64,000 nucleotides of DNA from an uncultured Prevotellaceae bacterium (GCA_900318335.1 ONKF01000012.1:1-64000); one strand, 5' to 3'; positions 34,836 to 44,139 are shown, counted from the first letter of the stretch. Program-made: numbers and translations. The notes: generated from the sequence alone by a model not told the origin.

Positions 34836-36038
34836 ATGATAAAAGAACTAATTATTCGTGACTTCTTCTCGTTTAAGGGAGAGCACACAATCGAACTGAA
34901 CACAGGGATTAATATTCTTGTAGGTGTTAATGGAAGTGGTAAGACGTCCTTTCTTAATGCTATCACATTGTTGTATGAGGGAATTGCTGGAGGCGGTTTA
35001 TCGGCGTTGTTTCGACAGTGGGGCACATACAACGCAATAGTTAATGCGTGTGGCGAACAGAAGCCAGACTGTTTTAGTGTAACTTACGTTTTCGATGCTG
35101 ATGTTTTAAAAAAACTTGTTTCAGCTTCTCCTTTTAAGAAGGATGTGTATTATAAGATAACGGTATTTCCTATAGGTGACGGTACAAGTTACTCTCTTTG
35201 TGAAACGCTTTATTCGGAGGATAGTAGATGTAAGAAAAAAACATTTAGTTATCTCGAATTCCGTAATGGTATCGGACAAATTTCGGTTCGCACAAAAGGT
35301 GGTATTGAAGTGGAAAAATATGATGGCGGAATGCTGTCTGCACAGGAATTGGTGCTCAGACAGATTACCGATCCTCAAAGATATCTGCCATCATTTGTCG
35401 TGAGAGAGGCGATTAATGCGATTGCAGGATATTCCAAGTTTAATTTTGATAAAGTCCGTCAGCCAGCTGAGGCCAATGGTATTAAACGTTTGATAAGCAC
35501 GGGTGAGAACCTGAGTCAGTTACTGAGCAATCTTAACAACAACTATACGTTCCAGTATGAGAAGATAAGGAAATGTCTGAGCGATATAAATCAGAATTTC
35601 ACAGGAATCGGGTATAATGTTTTTGGTAGCAGATTGTATCTGACCCTGCGTGAGAATAATTTGTCACATGCCATAGACGCTCTCCATATGTCAGATGGCA
35701 CATTGAAGTATCTGCTTTTGTTGAGCATCTTCTATAATCCAGATAGAGGCGCACTTATTGACATAGATGAACCAGAATCGTGCCTGCATCCGGACATGAT
35801 TCGTTCGGTGGCAAATATGATGAAGAGTGCAGCCAAAACGTCACAGATTATTGTGGCAACGCACTCAGCTCTTTTGTTGAATGCTTTCGAGCTGGATGAT
35901 ATATTGGTATTCGAAAAAAACAGCAGAAACGAAACGCAAATTATACGTTATAGCGAAGATGATTTTGAGAATCGCGAGGGAGATCTGCTCCCTGGTCAGT
36001 TATGGTTGAACGGTGAGATTGGCGGCAAAAGATGGTAG
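34836..36038 (+). CDS. OLD/ABC-type AAA ATPase (first gene of putative defence operon)
   Basis: 400 residues from the Met of MIKELIIRDFFSFKGEHTI; the frame opens 16 codons earlier but family alignment favours this start. Walker A GVNGSGKTS near residue 29; ABC signature-like MSDGTLKYLLLL near 282; Walker B GALIDIDEPE near 303; switch His VATHSALL near 341. A helical insertion of about 150 residues separates the halves, as in AAA_15/AAA_21 (OLD-like) ATPases. No TOPRIM domain is fused; the next gene supplies one. The stop overlaps the next start by 7 bp, showing translational coupling. Probable sensor/motor of an anti-phage complex. Confidence 0.85.
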   Translation: MIKELIIRDFFSFKGEHTIELNTGINILVGVNGSGKTSFLNAITLLYEGIAGGGLSALFRQWGTYNAIVNACGEQKPDCFSVTYVFDADVLKKLVSASPFKKDVYYKITVFPIGDGTSYSLCETLYSEDSRCKKKTFSYLEFRNGIGQISVRTKGGIEVEKYDGGMLSAQELVLRQITDPQRYLPSFVVREAINAIAGYSKFNFDKVRQPAEANGIKRLISTGENLSQLLSNLNNNYTFQYEKIRKCLSDINQNFTGIGYNVFGSRLYLTLRENNLSHAIDALHMSDGTLKYLLLLSIFYNPDRGALIDIDEPESCLHPDMIRSVANMMKSAAKTSQIIVATHSALLLNAFELDDILVFEKNSRNETQIIRYSEDDFENREGDLLPGQLWLNGEIGGKRW

Positions 36039-36712
36039 TTAATGTGTACGTGGAAGGTGGTGTAATCAATGGAAATGTTGATGCCACAACGAACAATAAC
36101 TCCGAGGCTTTACGGGAGGAGCTAAATCGTTTCATGAGTCGAGCATTAAACCGCGATGACATCAGCATTGTTGTGAAGAAATGCTCGGGATATAAAGAGG
36201 CTGCCAAACAATTTATCAACGCAACGGGTGATGAGAAAAACTATCTATATATAGATCTTGATCGCAAGCCGGAGTTGAGGGAAGAATGGTTCAAGAGCCT
36301 GTCGGATGATGGAATTGAGATGTCACCTGATAAGACAGATCATGTAAGTTTCTGGATTCAAGAAATGGAGGCATGGTTCTTGAAACAACCTGAAGCTATT
36401 GAACTATGGGCAAAGGATGAAAATCTAATACGTAGACCTGGACAAGATTATCCGTTGGCCGATCATCCTTCTATCAAAAATAAGGATATTGAGCACTTGC
36501 AGCAAAAAGCATCGTTTTTGATGGGTGTGATTCTGCGACAGGTATTTGCTCCACAGGAAAAAATGAAGAAGAGTGCATCGGGTAAATTGCGCAACATAAA
36601 ATATGGCAAGTTGCGCCATGCTCCTGGTATCATTGCGCATCTGAATCCAAACGATTTAATATATAAAGACAGAGAGCTGAAATCTTTCTGTGAAAAGGTT
36701 CTGAATAGTTAA
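36032..36712 (+). CDS. TOPRIM-like (DUF4276/RloB-type) nuclease subunit
   Basis: 226 residues. It begins MVVNVYVEGG, where the Glu after the first strand is the TOPRIM glutamate. YLYIDLDRKP near residue 71 gives the DxD metal motif, and WIQEMEAWFL near 108 is the hallmark (E)xEAWF of the DUF4276 family. Together with the preceding ATPase it forms a split version of an OLD nuclease: ABC ATPase plus TOPRIM. It overlaps the ATPase gene by 7 bp and is 18 bp from the GHKL-nuclease gene. The substrate is unknown; related subunits cut DNA or tRNA. Confidence 0.75.
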   Translation: MVVNVYVEGGVINGNVDATTNNNSEALREELNRFMSRALNRDDISIVVKKCSGYKEAAKQFINATGDEKNYLYIDLDRKPELREEWFKSLSDDGIEMSPDKTDHVSFWIQEMEAWFLKQPEAIELWAKDENLIRRPGQDYPLADHPSIKNKDIEHLQQKASFLMGVILRQVFAPQEKMKKSASGKLRNIKYGKLRHAPGIIAHLNPNDLIYKDRELKSFCEKVLNS

Positions 36713-36730
36713 TTCATCAAAAAGTCCAAG

Positions 36731-38575
36731 ATGGAAGTTAATGTTCAAAAGGCAGTAAAATTATTTTTCTCGAATTCATCGTTCGAGATGATATACAACG
36801 AGGCGCTAGCAAATGCTTTAGACGCAGGAGCAAACGAGATACATATAAATATATCTCTGCCAGAAAAAACTCAACTTCAAAATCTGCGGTTAACTATATC
36901 AGATAATGGAGTTGGTTTTGATGATGTTAGATTTGGAAAATTCAGTAAACTATTTGATGTAGAGGAACAAACTCACAAAGGTCTTGGCAGATTGGTCTAT
37001 CTGTGCTACTTTGATTCAGTTCGTATTGTAAGCACTTACGACGGAGGTAGCAAGAAACGTACGTTTACGTTCAATGATGAGTTCAAAGGAGATTGTACAA
37101 TTGAAGACATGCAACCATCCCCAAGTGGTTCATCATTGACGATGGAAGGCTTTTCTGGAGAGAGGCTTCACCGTAATGATAATATCAATCCAAGTCACAT
37201 TAAAGCTTTATTGTTGGAGAATTTCTACATGAGGTTGTACAAGAAGAGACTTAATGGTGAGAGAATTAAGGTACTAATAGAATCTTTTGTAGAAGGTAAT
37301 TGCATAGAGGCCATACTTGATACGGACTTAATGCCTGATTTTACCATTCTTCCATTAGAACATCAGCTGGATTTATTCAATTCCATTGACTTATACTATT
37401 CAGTAAGAGAAACTGATGAATTGGGCAAGAAGCCGATTACTGCTATAGCTGTAGACGAACGGTGCCATAAGGTGGAAATTATTGATGACGAAAACTTCCC
37501 AGCAGGATACGAAATGATTTTTCTACTGATATCGGAATCTTTCCAAGGTGCAATAGATGAATCAAGACAAAATTTCACCTTATCGGGAACAGATCTCGGC
37601 AATATAAAACGCCTTTTCAGAGAAGGAATAAAGCGAGTTATCAATGAGAACTTCCCAAGAATCGTAGAAGCCAACAAGGAACGTGAAGAATCGTTGAAGA
37701 ATACCTATCCACATTTATGTGGATATTTCAAAACAAGTGACATCGGATTCTCATCTTATAATGACGTCCTAAAAGATGCTCAAGAACGTTTCTTCAAAGA
37801 TCAGCGAGAGATTTTGTCTGCAACGACATTGTCAGATGAACAATATGAAAAATCTTTGGCCCTTGCAGCACGCTCATTGACAGAGTATATTTTGTTCCGT
37901 CAGAATGTAATCTCCAAGATGAAAACATTGGATAAGAATAATCTTGAAGCAGATTTGCACAATCTTATTGCACCTAAAGGAAGCGAGTTCCGTGAAGGAG
38001 AGTTCTACAAAGATTTATATCGTAATAATGTGTGGATTCTTGATGACAAATTCATGAGTTATTACACGGTATTGAGTGAGGCTGAAATGAACAAGATTAT
38101 TGATTTGATTACTGATGGAGAAGTAAAAGACTCTGACGACGACCGACCTGATATTACTCTCTTCTTCTCTGCTGATCCAACAAAGGGAGACCGCATGTTG
38201 GATGTTGTGGTCGTAGAACTAAAGAGGTTAGGAATTAAGGCAGAGCTAAACTCTATAGTTGAATTTCAGCTTGATACAAGAACACAACGTCTGGCCGAAT
38301 ACTATGGCAAGAAAATACAGCGAATGTGGTTTTATGGCATAGTAGAGTTTGACGAAAGATATGAAACTCATTTAGTAAACAACGGGTATGACCCGCTTTT
38401 CTCAAATGGAAGTATCTATTTCAAGTCAAAAATCGTTTATACGGATAAGACTAAGTCGTTTGGAGTTATCCAAAACTCGTATATTATGGACATTAAGGCT
38501 CTGGTTGAGGATGCTTTTTCACGTAATGAAGCATTTTTGAAGATTCTGAAACACCAGTTTGAAAATACTCAATAA
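36731..38575 (+). CDS. GHKL ATPase fused to PD-(D/E)XK nuclease (third defence gene)
   Basis: 614 residues. GHKL motifs: N-box YNEALANALDAGANEIHI near residue 20, G1 ISDNGVGFD near 56, G2 HKGLGRLVYLCYF near 82. A Hsp90/MutL-like middle region follows, including SESFQGAIDESRQNFTLSG near 267. The last ~145 residues form a PD-(D/E)XK nuclease: RPDITLFF near 470 (PD), VVVVELKR near 492 (ExK), then VEFQLDTRTQRLAEYYG. The design is MutL-like: ATP-driven clamp plus endonuclease. Gene order and an 18-bp gap place it in one operon with the ATPase and TOPRIM genes. A distant look-alike is at 9255-11330. Confidence 0.8.
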   Translation: MEVNVQKAVKLFFSNSSFEMIYNEALANALDAGANEIHINISLPEKTQLQNLRLTISDNGVGFDDVRFGKFSKLFDVEEQTHKGLGRLVYLCYFDSVRIVSTYDGGSKKRTFTFNDEFKGDCTIEDMQPSPSGSSLTMEGFSGERLHRNDNINPSHIKALLLENFYMRLYKKRLNGERIKVLIESFVEGNCIEAILDTDLMPDFTILPLEHQLDLFNSIDLYYSVRETDELGKKPITAIAVDERCHKVEIIDDENFPAGYEMIFLLISESFQGAIDESRQNFTLSGTDLGNIKRLFREGIKRVINENFPRIVEANKEREESLKNTYPHLCGYFKTSDIGFSSYNDVLKDAQERFFKDQREILSATTLSDEQYEKSLALAARSLTEYILFRQNVISKMKTLDKNNLEADLHNLIAPKGSEFREGEFYKDLYRNNVWILDDKFMSYYTVLSEAEMNKIIDLITDGEVKDSDDDRPDITLFFSADPTKGDRMLDVVVVELKRLGIKAELNSIVEFQLDTRTQRLAEYYGKKIQRMWFYGIVEFDERYETHLVNNGYDPLFSNGSIYFKSKIVYTDKTKSFGVIQNSYIMDIKALVEDAFSRNEAFLKILKHQFENTQ

Positions 38576-39262
38576 ACGATGTTCACGTACCACACTATTG
38601 ACCAAAATAATCGTTGACTTTCTCCTTGTTGATCGGCAACTTCCGTGCGATGCAGCGGTTCAATTCTCCACGCTGCTTCAGCAGCGTTTGCTAGATGATG
38701 CTCATCTATTTTTACTGTTCCGGCCATTGTCGTACTGTTCGTTGATGAATACCCAGTACAAAGTAGCTGAAGTCGTCAAGCGGGTGAACGGGTATGGTCC
38801 AGAAAATGGATGGCGATACGACATGTTACAGATGAAGTGAATCGGTTTGCTCAGTAAAATGTGGTCTGTTGATTAAATGTCCATTCTTGCGTTTATTGTT
38901 AGCGCAAACGGACATCAAACGAGGCATTTTGCCACATCGGTGCCCCAGCGCCCCTAAATCTTGAACGGCTATGCTCCGGAATATGCAATAATATCATGGC
39001 TTAAGCTCAATATCCATAGAGTTGCGCAAGAGCAAAAACTTATAGCCGTTCACTTCAAATGGCAAGTCATTATCATTTATGGTTGTCATGTCATAGTATT
39101 TGTTAGGGACTGCTCCTTAACCAGAATGAATTGTCCCATCAACTCTTTCTCCAAGAACATGTTGGTGGAAGTTGGTTTGATTTCACGCCATTACTCTTTT
39201 CATAGTCAAGAATGATGTCATTTCACAAGGTTCTTGATAGTTTGACATCATTACAAAAGCAT
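38576..39262. other. 690-bp degenerate region
   Basis: It contains short open frames without codon character or recognisable homology. Two loosely similar phrases occur, VNGYGPENGW near 38790 and LNGYAPEYAI near 38960, which may be worn remnants. No intact gene supported. Confidence 0.5.
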
Positions 39263-39721
39263 TCATCGATGCCATGATTTTGATGATTGTTTCTCATCAT
39301 GCACTGAGGAAGTAACAGGTTTGTTTGGGTGTGAAGTGAAAGAAGATTTCAGATTTAATTCATCCACGACAGAGACCTCCAATCCTCTTCGCCTGGCAAA
39401 ACTGATCATGTGAGCCGTTCCGCGGCTTTTACCGTCCCAGAATGCTATAAGAGCATCAGAGTCTCTTGCCATATCTGCATTGCGTATCATGCCAGCCGCC
39501 TTGCCTAAGGCTCTCCACTTAGCGGGATGAAGCTCAACGGATAACCCTTGTTCCTTGGCAAACCTTTCACCCAATATATCAGCGCCTTGAGCATGTCCGG
39601 ACACAATGATTACCCGGTGTGCCCTCATTTTCTCTTGAAGCAGGGAAAGGCAATGCTCCCTCAGCAACTCGTAGTTACTGAAGGAGCGGCTGCCAGCTAT
39701 GATAACCCGATAATCGTCCAT
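39263..39721 (-). CDS. DUF2493 / SLOG-family protein
   Basis: 152 residues. The N-terminal ~110 residues are a YspA/cpYpsA-type SLOG domain: DYRVIIAGSRSFSNYELL, VIIVSGHAQGADILGERFA with the nucleotide-binding SGxAxGAD loop, ADMARDSDALIAFWDGKSRGT. SLOG proteins bind nucleotide-derived ligands. The C-terminal 35 residues are Ser/Lys-rich and end SSKSWHR. It follows the OmpA-like gene with no gap on the same strand, so it is the last gene of the leftward mobilisation operon. Confidence 0.85.
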   Translation of the reverse strand: MDDYRVIIAGSRSFSNYELLREHCLSLLQEKMRAHRVIIVSGHAQGADILGERFAKEQGLSVELHPAKWRALGKAAGMIRNADMARDSDALIAFWDGKSRGTAHMISFARRRGLEVSVVDELNLKSSFTSHPNKPVTSSVHDEKQSSKSWHR

Positions 39722-41071
39722 TTAATTTGTCGGTTGTTCGTCGTCAATTTCCAGATAGAGTGACACTCTGCTATATCTGTTATCTTTCGGGTTGCTGAAC
39801 TCCTGTATGCCCCCAAGTGAAACGCCTTTCATCCTATCTGTTGGCACACCACGTTTTGACAGTTCTTTTGCAATGAACCTGGCACGCTCCTTGCTTAATG
39901 CAGAATTGACATTCTCAGAACCCGTTGCACTGTCGGCTGCACCCGCAATATGTACCTTGAGATTATGCTCGATAGCCACCTTTGCCAGTTCGTCCAGGTT
40001 TATCAATTGGGAATTATCTGTCAACTTAGCTTTGCCCAGCTCAAAGAAGAAGTATATGGGTATGTTCAATACATTCGGTCTGTCTTGTAATGAGTAAGGC
40101 AGGGCGTATTCATTCATGCCTTTCAAGCGAGAACGCAGGGAAAGCAGTCCTCTGTAATTGTTCTTGACATTACCAACGTCGCTGTTATCAAAGAGATAGC
40201 CATACTTGCCAAGCAGTCCTTCAATCTCCAGAATCTTTTTCAGTTCATCCAAAGTCTTTCGATCGATACTTCGCTGGTCACGAAGCTGCTTGTTGGATTG
40301 TTCCAGCCGTTCAACGTAAGCAAGCAGATTGTCGTTCTGATTGATGTAAGGATTTGCATCAATGGCATGATACCATCGTGGCGTTCCAAAGTTGAATCCG
40401 ATACCAAGCGTCAAAGACGGCATGTTGTCGCATAGCTTTCCATGTGAGCCATAGCCGTCGAAATCTCGGAACGTAGTGAAGTTCCCCAATTCCCCTGACA
40501 GGTAGAAACGTTCCCCGAAATGGTATCGCGCATGGATGCCATAAGTCAGAATAAACAAATAGCTTCGTGTTCTTTCTTTGTCTGTATAGAATTGGTCAGC
40601 GCCATGAACGAGTCCTGCACCGATAAAAGGAGCAAAGTCAAATTTGGGCAAGCGTTCCGACGGCTGTTGGAACAAGTTGGCGACATCATACATCAGGTCA
40701 GCATGTCCCAACTGGTAGTCAGCCATGTCGAGGTTACTGTTCTTGTACTTCAATCCCTGAAAAGCTAACCGCACACCAACATCAGGTGTGATCCATTTGC
40801 CTACATAGGCATTGAATGAAGGCATGATGCGGTCGAAAAGGTCGCCACATCCTACCGGGTTTCCAATGAAAGCTGATGCCCCACCTTGGACACCAATAAA
40901 CCAGTGCTGACTCGATTTTCCCAGCTGTACATAGTCTGTGGTCAATGTCGGGGCTAGACGATGTAAATCTGGGTTGTCAACTGTGACCCATTGAAGGCTG
41001 TCAATCATACTTGCGTGGACGCTTGTCGCCATTGACAATGCCAAAAGTGAAATCAGAATACTTTTCTTCAT
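39722..41071 (-). CDS. outer-membrane protein with OmpA-like C-terminal domain
   Basis: About 449 residues from MKKSILISLLALSMATSVHA, a clear signal peptide cleaved after VHA; the frame is open to 41215 but that part overlaps the relaxase gene. Residues about 40-240 are an outer-membrane beta-barrel (alternating aromatic strands, GVQGGASAFIG, FYLSGELGNFTTF). A short coiled coil (LEQSNKQLRDQRSIDRKTL) follows, then an OmpA domain near 340-445: LKVHIAGAADSATGSENVN, LSKERARFIAKEL. It probably anchors the cell envelope to peptidoglycan for mating. It ends EQPTN. Confidence 0.85.
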   Translation of the reverse strand: MKKSILISLLALSMATSVHASMIDSLQWVTVDNPDLHRLAPTLTTDYVQLGKSSQHWFIGVQGGASAFIGNPVGCGDLFDRIMPSFNAYVGKWITPDVGVRLAFQGLKYKNSNLDMADYQLGHADLMYDVANLFQQPSERLPKFDFAPFIGAGLVHGADQFYTDKERTRSYLFILTYGIHARYHFGERFYLSGELGNFTTFRDFDGYGSHGKLCDNMPSLTLGIGFNFGTPRWYHAIDANPYINQNDNLLAYVERLEQSNKQLRDQRSIDRKTLDELKKILEIEGLLGKYGYLFDNSDVGNVKNNYRGLLSLRSRLKGMNEYALPYSLQDRPNVLNIPIYFFFELGKAKLTDNSQLINLDELAKVAIEHNLKVHIAGAADSATGSENVNSALSKERARFIAKELSKRGVPTDRMKGVSLGGIQEFSNPKDNRYSRVSLYLEIDDEQPTN

Positions 41072-41142
41072 GACGTAATTGATTTTGATATTACTAATGT
41101 TACTGATAATACTTGTATTACTTGTATTACTCATATTGATGA

Positions 41143-42597
41143 TTATCTGCTTCTTTTGATTTTTCGACCCGCAGGTCTGACCATTGCGGCGGCCTGTAAG
41201 ATGCACCTCATCCACCAGCGCTCATCATCGTCTTCCTTGTCTCGTCCCCATCCAGACATATTACCGCTGCCTCCGCCGCCACAGGACTCTGCATAGGTCG
41301 TGGCTTGACTGATGTAGTTGATGGCCAACAGAAGGGCGCAGTTGATGATATGTTGAGAATTGTTTCTGAGGTCAAAGAAGCCGGACTTATCTAAAATCTC
41401 ATGTTGTTCCGCATTAAGGGTAGGCAAAAGAGGTTCCATCAAGGACGCCACCATCTTATAATAAGTGGCATTGATGTTTGAGTGAACTATTTCAGCCCTT
41501 CTGTCGATGTCATCTCCGATGAATTTAGACATTTCGCCATGCGCTCGCTTCAGTTTTTCAAGTTCCGTTTTGGCATTCGATAGTTCGGATTCTGTTTCGT
41601 CCAACATCCTTTGCCTGTCCGCCATCTTCCGGTCGATATCCTCCATCTGCTTGCGGAGCTCTTCCATGCGATTGGCCAACTGTTCCTTGTCCTGTCCATC
41701 CTCACCAAGTTGCTGAGCGATAAGTTCTATTTCTTCGTTTATTTTTTCTTTTCGGGTCTGTAAATTCGCTATCATCGTGGACAGCCCCTTCAGTTTGATC
41801 TCTGCTCTACGAATCTGCCTCTGTAATCCTTCCCTAGTGCACTCCAGCTCCTGCACCTGATTGATGAGATCACGCTTGTATTCCTCTGTCGAGCGGTGCC
41901 TTGCGCCTGTTTCAGCCTTATTGCTGCCACGTTCAAGTCCCCAGTGACTGTTGACTTCCTCGTACAGTTCATTGTGAAGTCGTGTAAAAGTTGCTTTCTC
42001 TTCCATGGGATTCTTCCCAAAAACGCTTGTCCATGAAATCCGTTGGTTTATTTCGTCAATGGGAAGGACGGTACAGTGGCAATGAGGATTCGTTTCATCC
42101 AAATGAACGTAGAAACTGACGATGTTTTCCTCGCCGAATTTTCGGGCAACAAAGCGATAGACATCAGCCGCCCATTTCTCAATGTCCTTGGTTCTTGTTA
42201 GTTTTGAGTTATCCGCCCCTTTATTGAGATTTACGTCCTGCTCTCCGAACGCCATTTCCAACATGCGCCCTCTACTGCCGCCGAATATCATCTGAGCAAG
42301 GATCCGCTGCTTTCTGCGTGCCATAGCCCTGGCATTAGGATTCTTGATACCACGTGAGTTGAGGATGTCTTTCATCCTCTCGTCAATGCTCTTGGACTTG
42401 TCTATCGGCTGGACCTTTCCTCCTTTTGTGACCTCGAAGTTCAGATGGGCACGAGTCAAGTCGTAATTGGCAAGGCTGTCTTTGGATTTTCTGTCCCAAA
42501 GGTTTTCTGACCAGTTGCGCTGCTGCTCGTTGCTTTCTTGTTTTGATATGCCATCCTTGTTCGGACGCACATCCATTACTTGTTTCTTTTCTGCCAT
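41143..42597 (-). CDS. MobV-family relaxase (Mob_Pre)
   Basis: 484 residues. The relaxase domain occupies about 1-240, with the metal-binding triad motif FYVHLDETNPHCHCTVLPI near residue 160 (HxDExxPHxH), characteristic of MobV/Pre enzymes. Residues about 245-380 are a long coiled coil (LQRQIRRAEIKLKGL, QMEDIDRKMADRQRML). The basic C-terminus ends RKIKRSR. It nicks oriT and pilots the strand into the recipient. The repeat-rich 42610-42790 region directly upstream is the natural oriT candidate. Confidence 0.9.
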   Translation of the reverse strand: MAEKKQVMDVRPNKDGISKQESNEQQRNWSENLWDRKSKDSLANYDLTRAHLNFEVTKGGKVQPIDKSKSIDERMKDILNSRGIKNPNARAMARRKQRILAQMIFGGSRGRMLEMAFGEQDVNLNKGADNSKLTRTKDIEKWAADVYRFVARKFGEENIVSFYVHLDETNPHCHCTVLPIDEINQRISWTSVFGKNPMEEKATFTRLHNELYEEVNSHWGLERGSNKAETGARHRSTEEYKRDLINQVQELECTREGLQRQIRRAEIKLKGLSTMIANLQTRKEKINEEIELIAQQLGEDGQDKEQLANRMEELRKQMEDIDRKMADRQRMLDETESELSNAKTELEKLKRAHGEMSKFIGDDIDRRAEIVHSNINATYYKMVASLMEPLLPTLNAEQHEILDKSGFFDLRNNSQHIINCALLLAINYISQATTYAESCGGGGSGNMSGWGRDKEDDDERWWMRCILQAAAMVRPAGRKIKRSR

Positions 42598-42609
42598 TTT
42601 TTTGTGTCT

Positions 42610-42790
42610 ATTAATCTCTTCTGCCTGAGCTTGCTCCCCGTAGGAACTCCTTCAGGAGAGGCAGCCTAACGAGTTAATGAATGTTAACTCTTATTAGGCT
42701 AAGAGTTTTTATAAAACTCCCATCCCTTTGTTCGACATCATATCTCTTTGTTCGGAGGAGCAAGCTCCCCATTTGGGAGAGTGAAGTTCC
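42610..42790. other. candidate origin of transfer (oriT)
   Basis: The 250-bp gap upstream of the relaxase gene is crowded with symmetry. agcctaa-c-gagttaa (42663-42677) faces ttaactc-tta-ttaggct (42684-42700). ctctta/taagag overlaps it (42688-42705). gagcttgctc (42627-42636) is the exact inverse of gagcaagctc (42758-42767). ctttgttcg repeats directly at 42725 and 42746. MobV origins carry such inverted repeats next to the mob gene. The nic site is not located. Confidence 0.6.
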
Positions 42791-42848
42791 GATCTTTGAT
42801 TGTGGCTGCCTGCTCATATTCGAGAAGATTGAAGAGTATGCTATCAAT

Positions 42849-43190
42849 TCACTTGATAAATTTCTCTGCTTCGGCACTCAGCGAATAGGCAAAATATTTG
42901 CCGAAACGCTCCCGTCTAAGTAAACCCAGATCGATGAGTTCCTGAGTGAATTTCTGGACGCTTGGGCGGCTCCAATGCCATAGTTTTGCCAGTTCACTGT
43001 TTGTGACTTTGTACAGTTGTAACTGGCCTTCTTTTTGGGAAAAAGGAAATCCATCAAGTATATGCTCCGCTAACCACATGAATGCGTCAAAACGAGACAG
43101 CTTGTGATTGTCTTTCGTTTTAAGGATATCCAGGAGAGTGATGTCAAACGTCATCTTATGGATGGTTCTATTTATCTGATTCTTTTTCAT
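42849..43190 (-). CDS. winged-helix DNA-binding protein
   Basis: 113 residues. A helical N-terminus, then a winged-helix core from about residue 60: VTNSELAKLWHWSRPSVQKF is the HTH recognition unit, followed by LIDLGLLRRERFGKYFAYSL as the wing. It is encoded upstream of the relaxase gene on the same strand, across the oriT-like repeats. It could be an auxiliary relaxosome protein or repressor of the mob operon. No family name can be given with certainty. Confidence 0.7.
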   Translation of the reverse strand: MKKNQINRTIHKMTFDITLLDILKTKDNHKLSRFDAFMWLAEHILDGFPFSQKEGQLQLYKVTNSELAKLWHWSRPSVQKFTQELIDLGLLRRERFGKYFAYSLSAEAEKFIK

Positions 43191-43226
43191 GACGAATTGG
43201 TTTTATTATGGTGTTAATGTTTATTT

Positions 43227-43715
43227 TCAACTAAAATAGGAGTCAACGAATTTCTTGTTCATACCCTCCTCATGAAGATGCTTCTTCTGAAAGTCCTCAA
43301 CTTCTTTGGATGGAAAGAATGTTGCACACTCCAGGATCAATGCCAAAGATATAGAAGTCGAGAATGCATGAGGTGCGAAGAGTAGCGCAACGCTTGCAAT
43401 GGCCATGAGCCGATACAAGACCTTGTTCCGTCTGGTGGCGAGCATCAGCCGGGCAGATGTTTTGGTTGCAAACATGAAGAATACAATAAAGGAGGAAAAG
43501 ATAAAACCGTAGTCTTCGGGAAAGACGGCGAAGTATGTGACATGAAAGAAAATGAGCACGAGTTGTGTGATATTCGTTGCCATCTTTCTGGCATTGTTGT
43601 CGAATGCCAAGCGAAGCCATACGTTGATGTACGGTGGTTTGTATTTCCGATAAAGCAAAAAAGGAAGCAATATCAGTAATAAGGGAAATACGAAGAATAA
43701 TATCTTTGCTACCAT
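43227..43715 (-). CDS. multi-pass membrane protein, unknown
   Basis: 162 residues from MVAKILFFVFPLLLILLPFLLY; the frame opens at 43796 but the extra 27 residues lack coding character and overlap the upstream gene. Four hydrophobic helices are predicted at about 4-22, 48-66, 68-86 and 105-130. The C-terminus is charged and cytoplasmic. It is in the leftward operon of mobilisation/envelope genes. Function unknown. Confidence 0.6.
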   Translation of the reverse strand: MVAKILFFVFPLLLILLPFLLYRKYKPPYINVWLRLAFDNNARKMATNITQLVLIFFHVTYFAVFPEDYGFIFSSFIVFFMFATKTSARLMLATRRNKVLYRLMAIASVALLFAPHAFSTSISLALILECATFFPSKEVEDFQKKHLHEEGMNKKFVDSYFS

Positions 43716-43755
43716 ATGTGATTTTAATAATACAGGTAATACGGATAATATGGAA

Positions 43756-44139
43756 TTAACTGTTCTCCGAGTAGATGTCGTAGGCCGTACTGACAAGCTT
43801 CAGTTTAAGCGCTTGGAATGATGCCCGACGCACAATGACCTCAATGTCAAACAGGGTCGGCTCGCCATTGTCAATTCGCTGTGCAAACGCCCTATCCCTG
43901 CGACTGATTTTTGTGATAATTCTGTCGATGTCATTTTCATAAATGTTCCAGATGCTCCGATTCACATGGTTCTTCGGTCGGGTCGTCACCATAACATTAA
44001 GGACAAGACAAGTGGACTTGACAAGGATTTTGCCCTGTTGTGTCATATACTGCCTTTTAGCGCGAGGGATGACAGCACGGTATTTCGTGCTGTTGGCGTT
44101 GATCATGTCGGCTATCTTATATAGGAGTTCTGTTCTCAT
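43756..44139 (-). CDS. hypothetical element protein (127 aa)
   Basis: A basic soluble protein with no recognised domain. The stretch SIWNIYENDIDRIITKISRRD suggests amphipathic helices and the C-terminal third is helical. Its start overlaps the stop of the 44136-44585 gene by 4 bp, so the two are translationally coupled. Confidence 0.6.
   Translation of the reverse strand: MRTELLYKIADMINANSTKYRAVIPRAKRQYMTQQGKILVKSTCLVLNVMVTTRPKNHVNRSIWNIYENDIDRIITKISRRDRAFAQRIDNGEPTLFDIEVIVRRASFQALKLKLVSTAYDIYSENS

Noticed and set aside
38559..39215. Short rightward ORFs after the GHKL-nuclease gene
   Set aside because: No recognisable family, no ribosome-binding context, poor composition; kept only as a degenerate region.
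41085..41142. Run of similar TAATAC-like units upstream of the OmpA-like gene
   Set aside because: Short and imperfect, overlapping the relaxase 3' region; could not be separated from simple AT-rich leader sequence.
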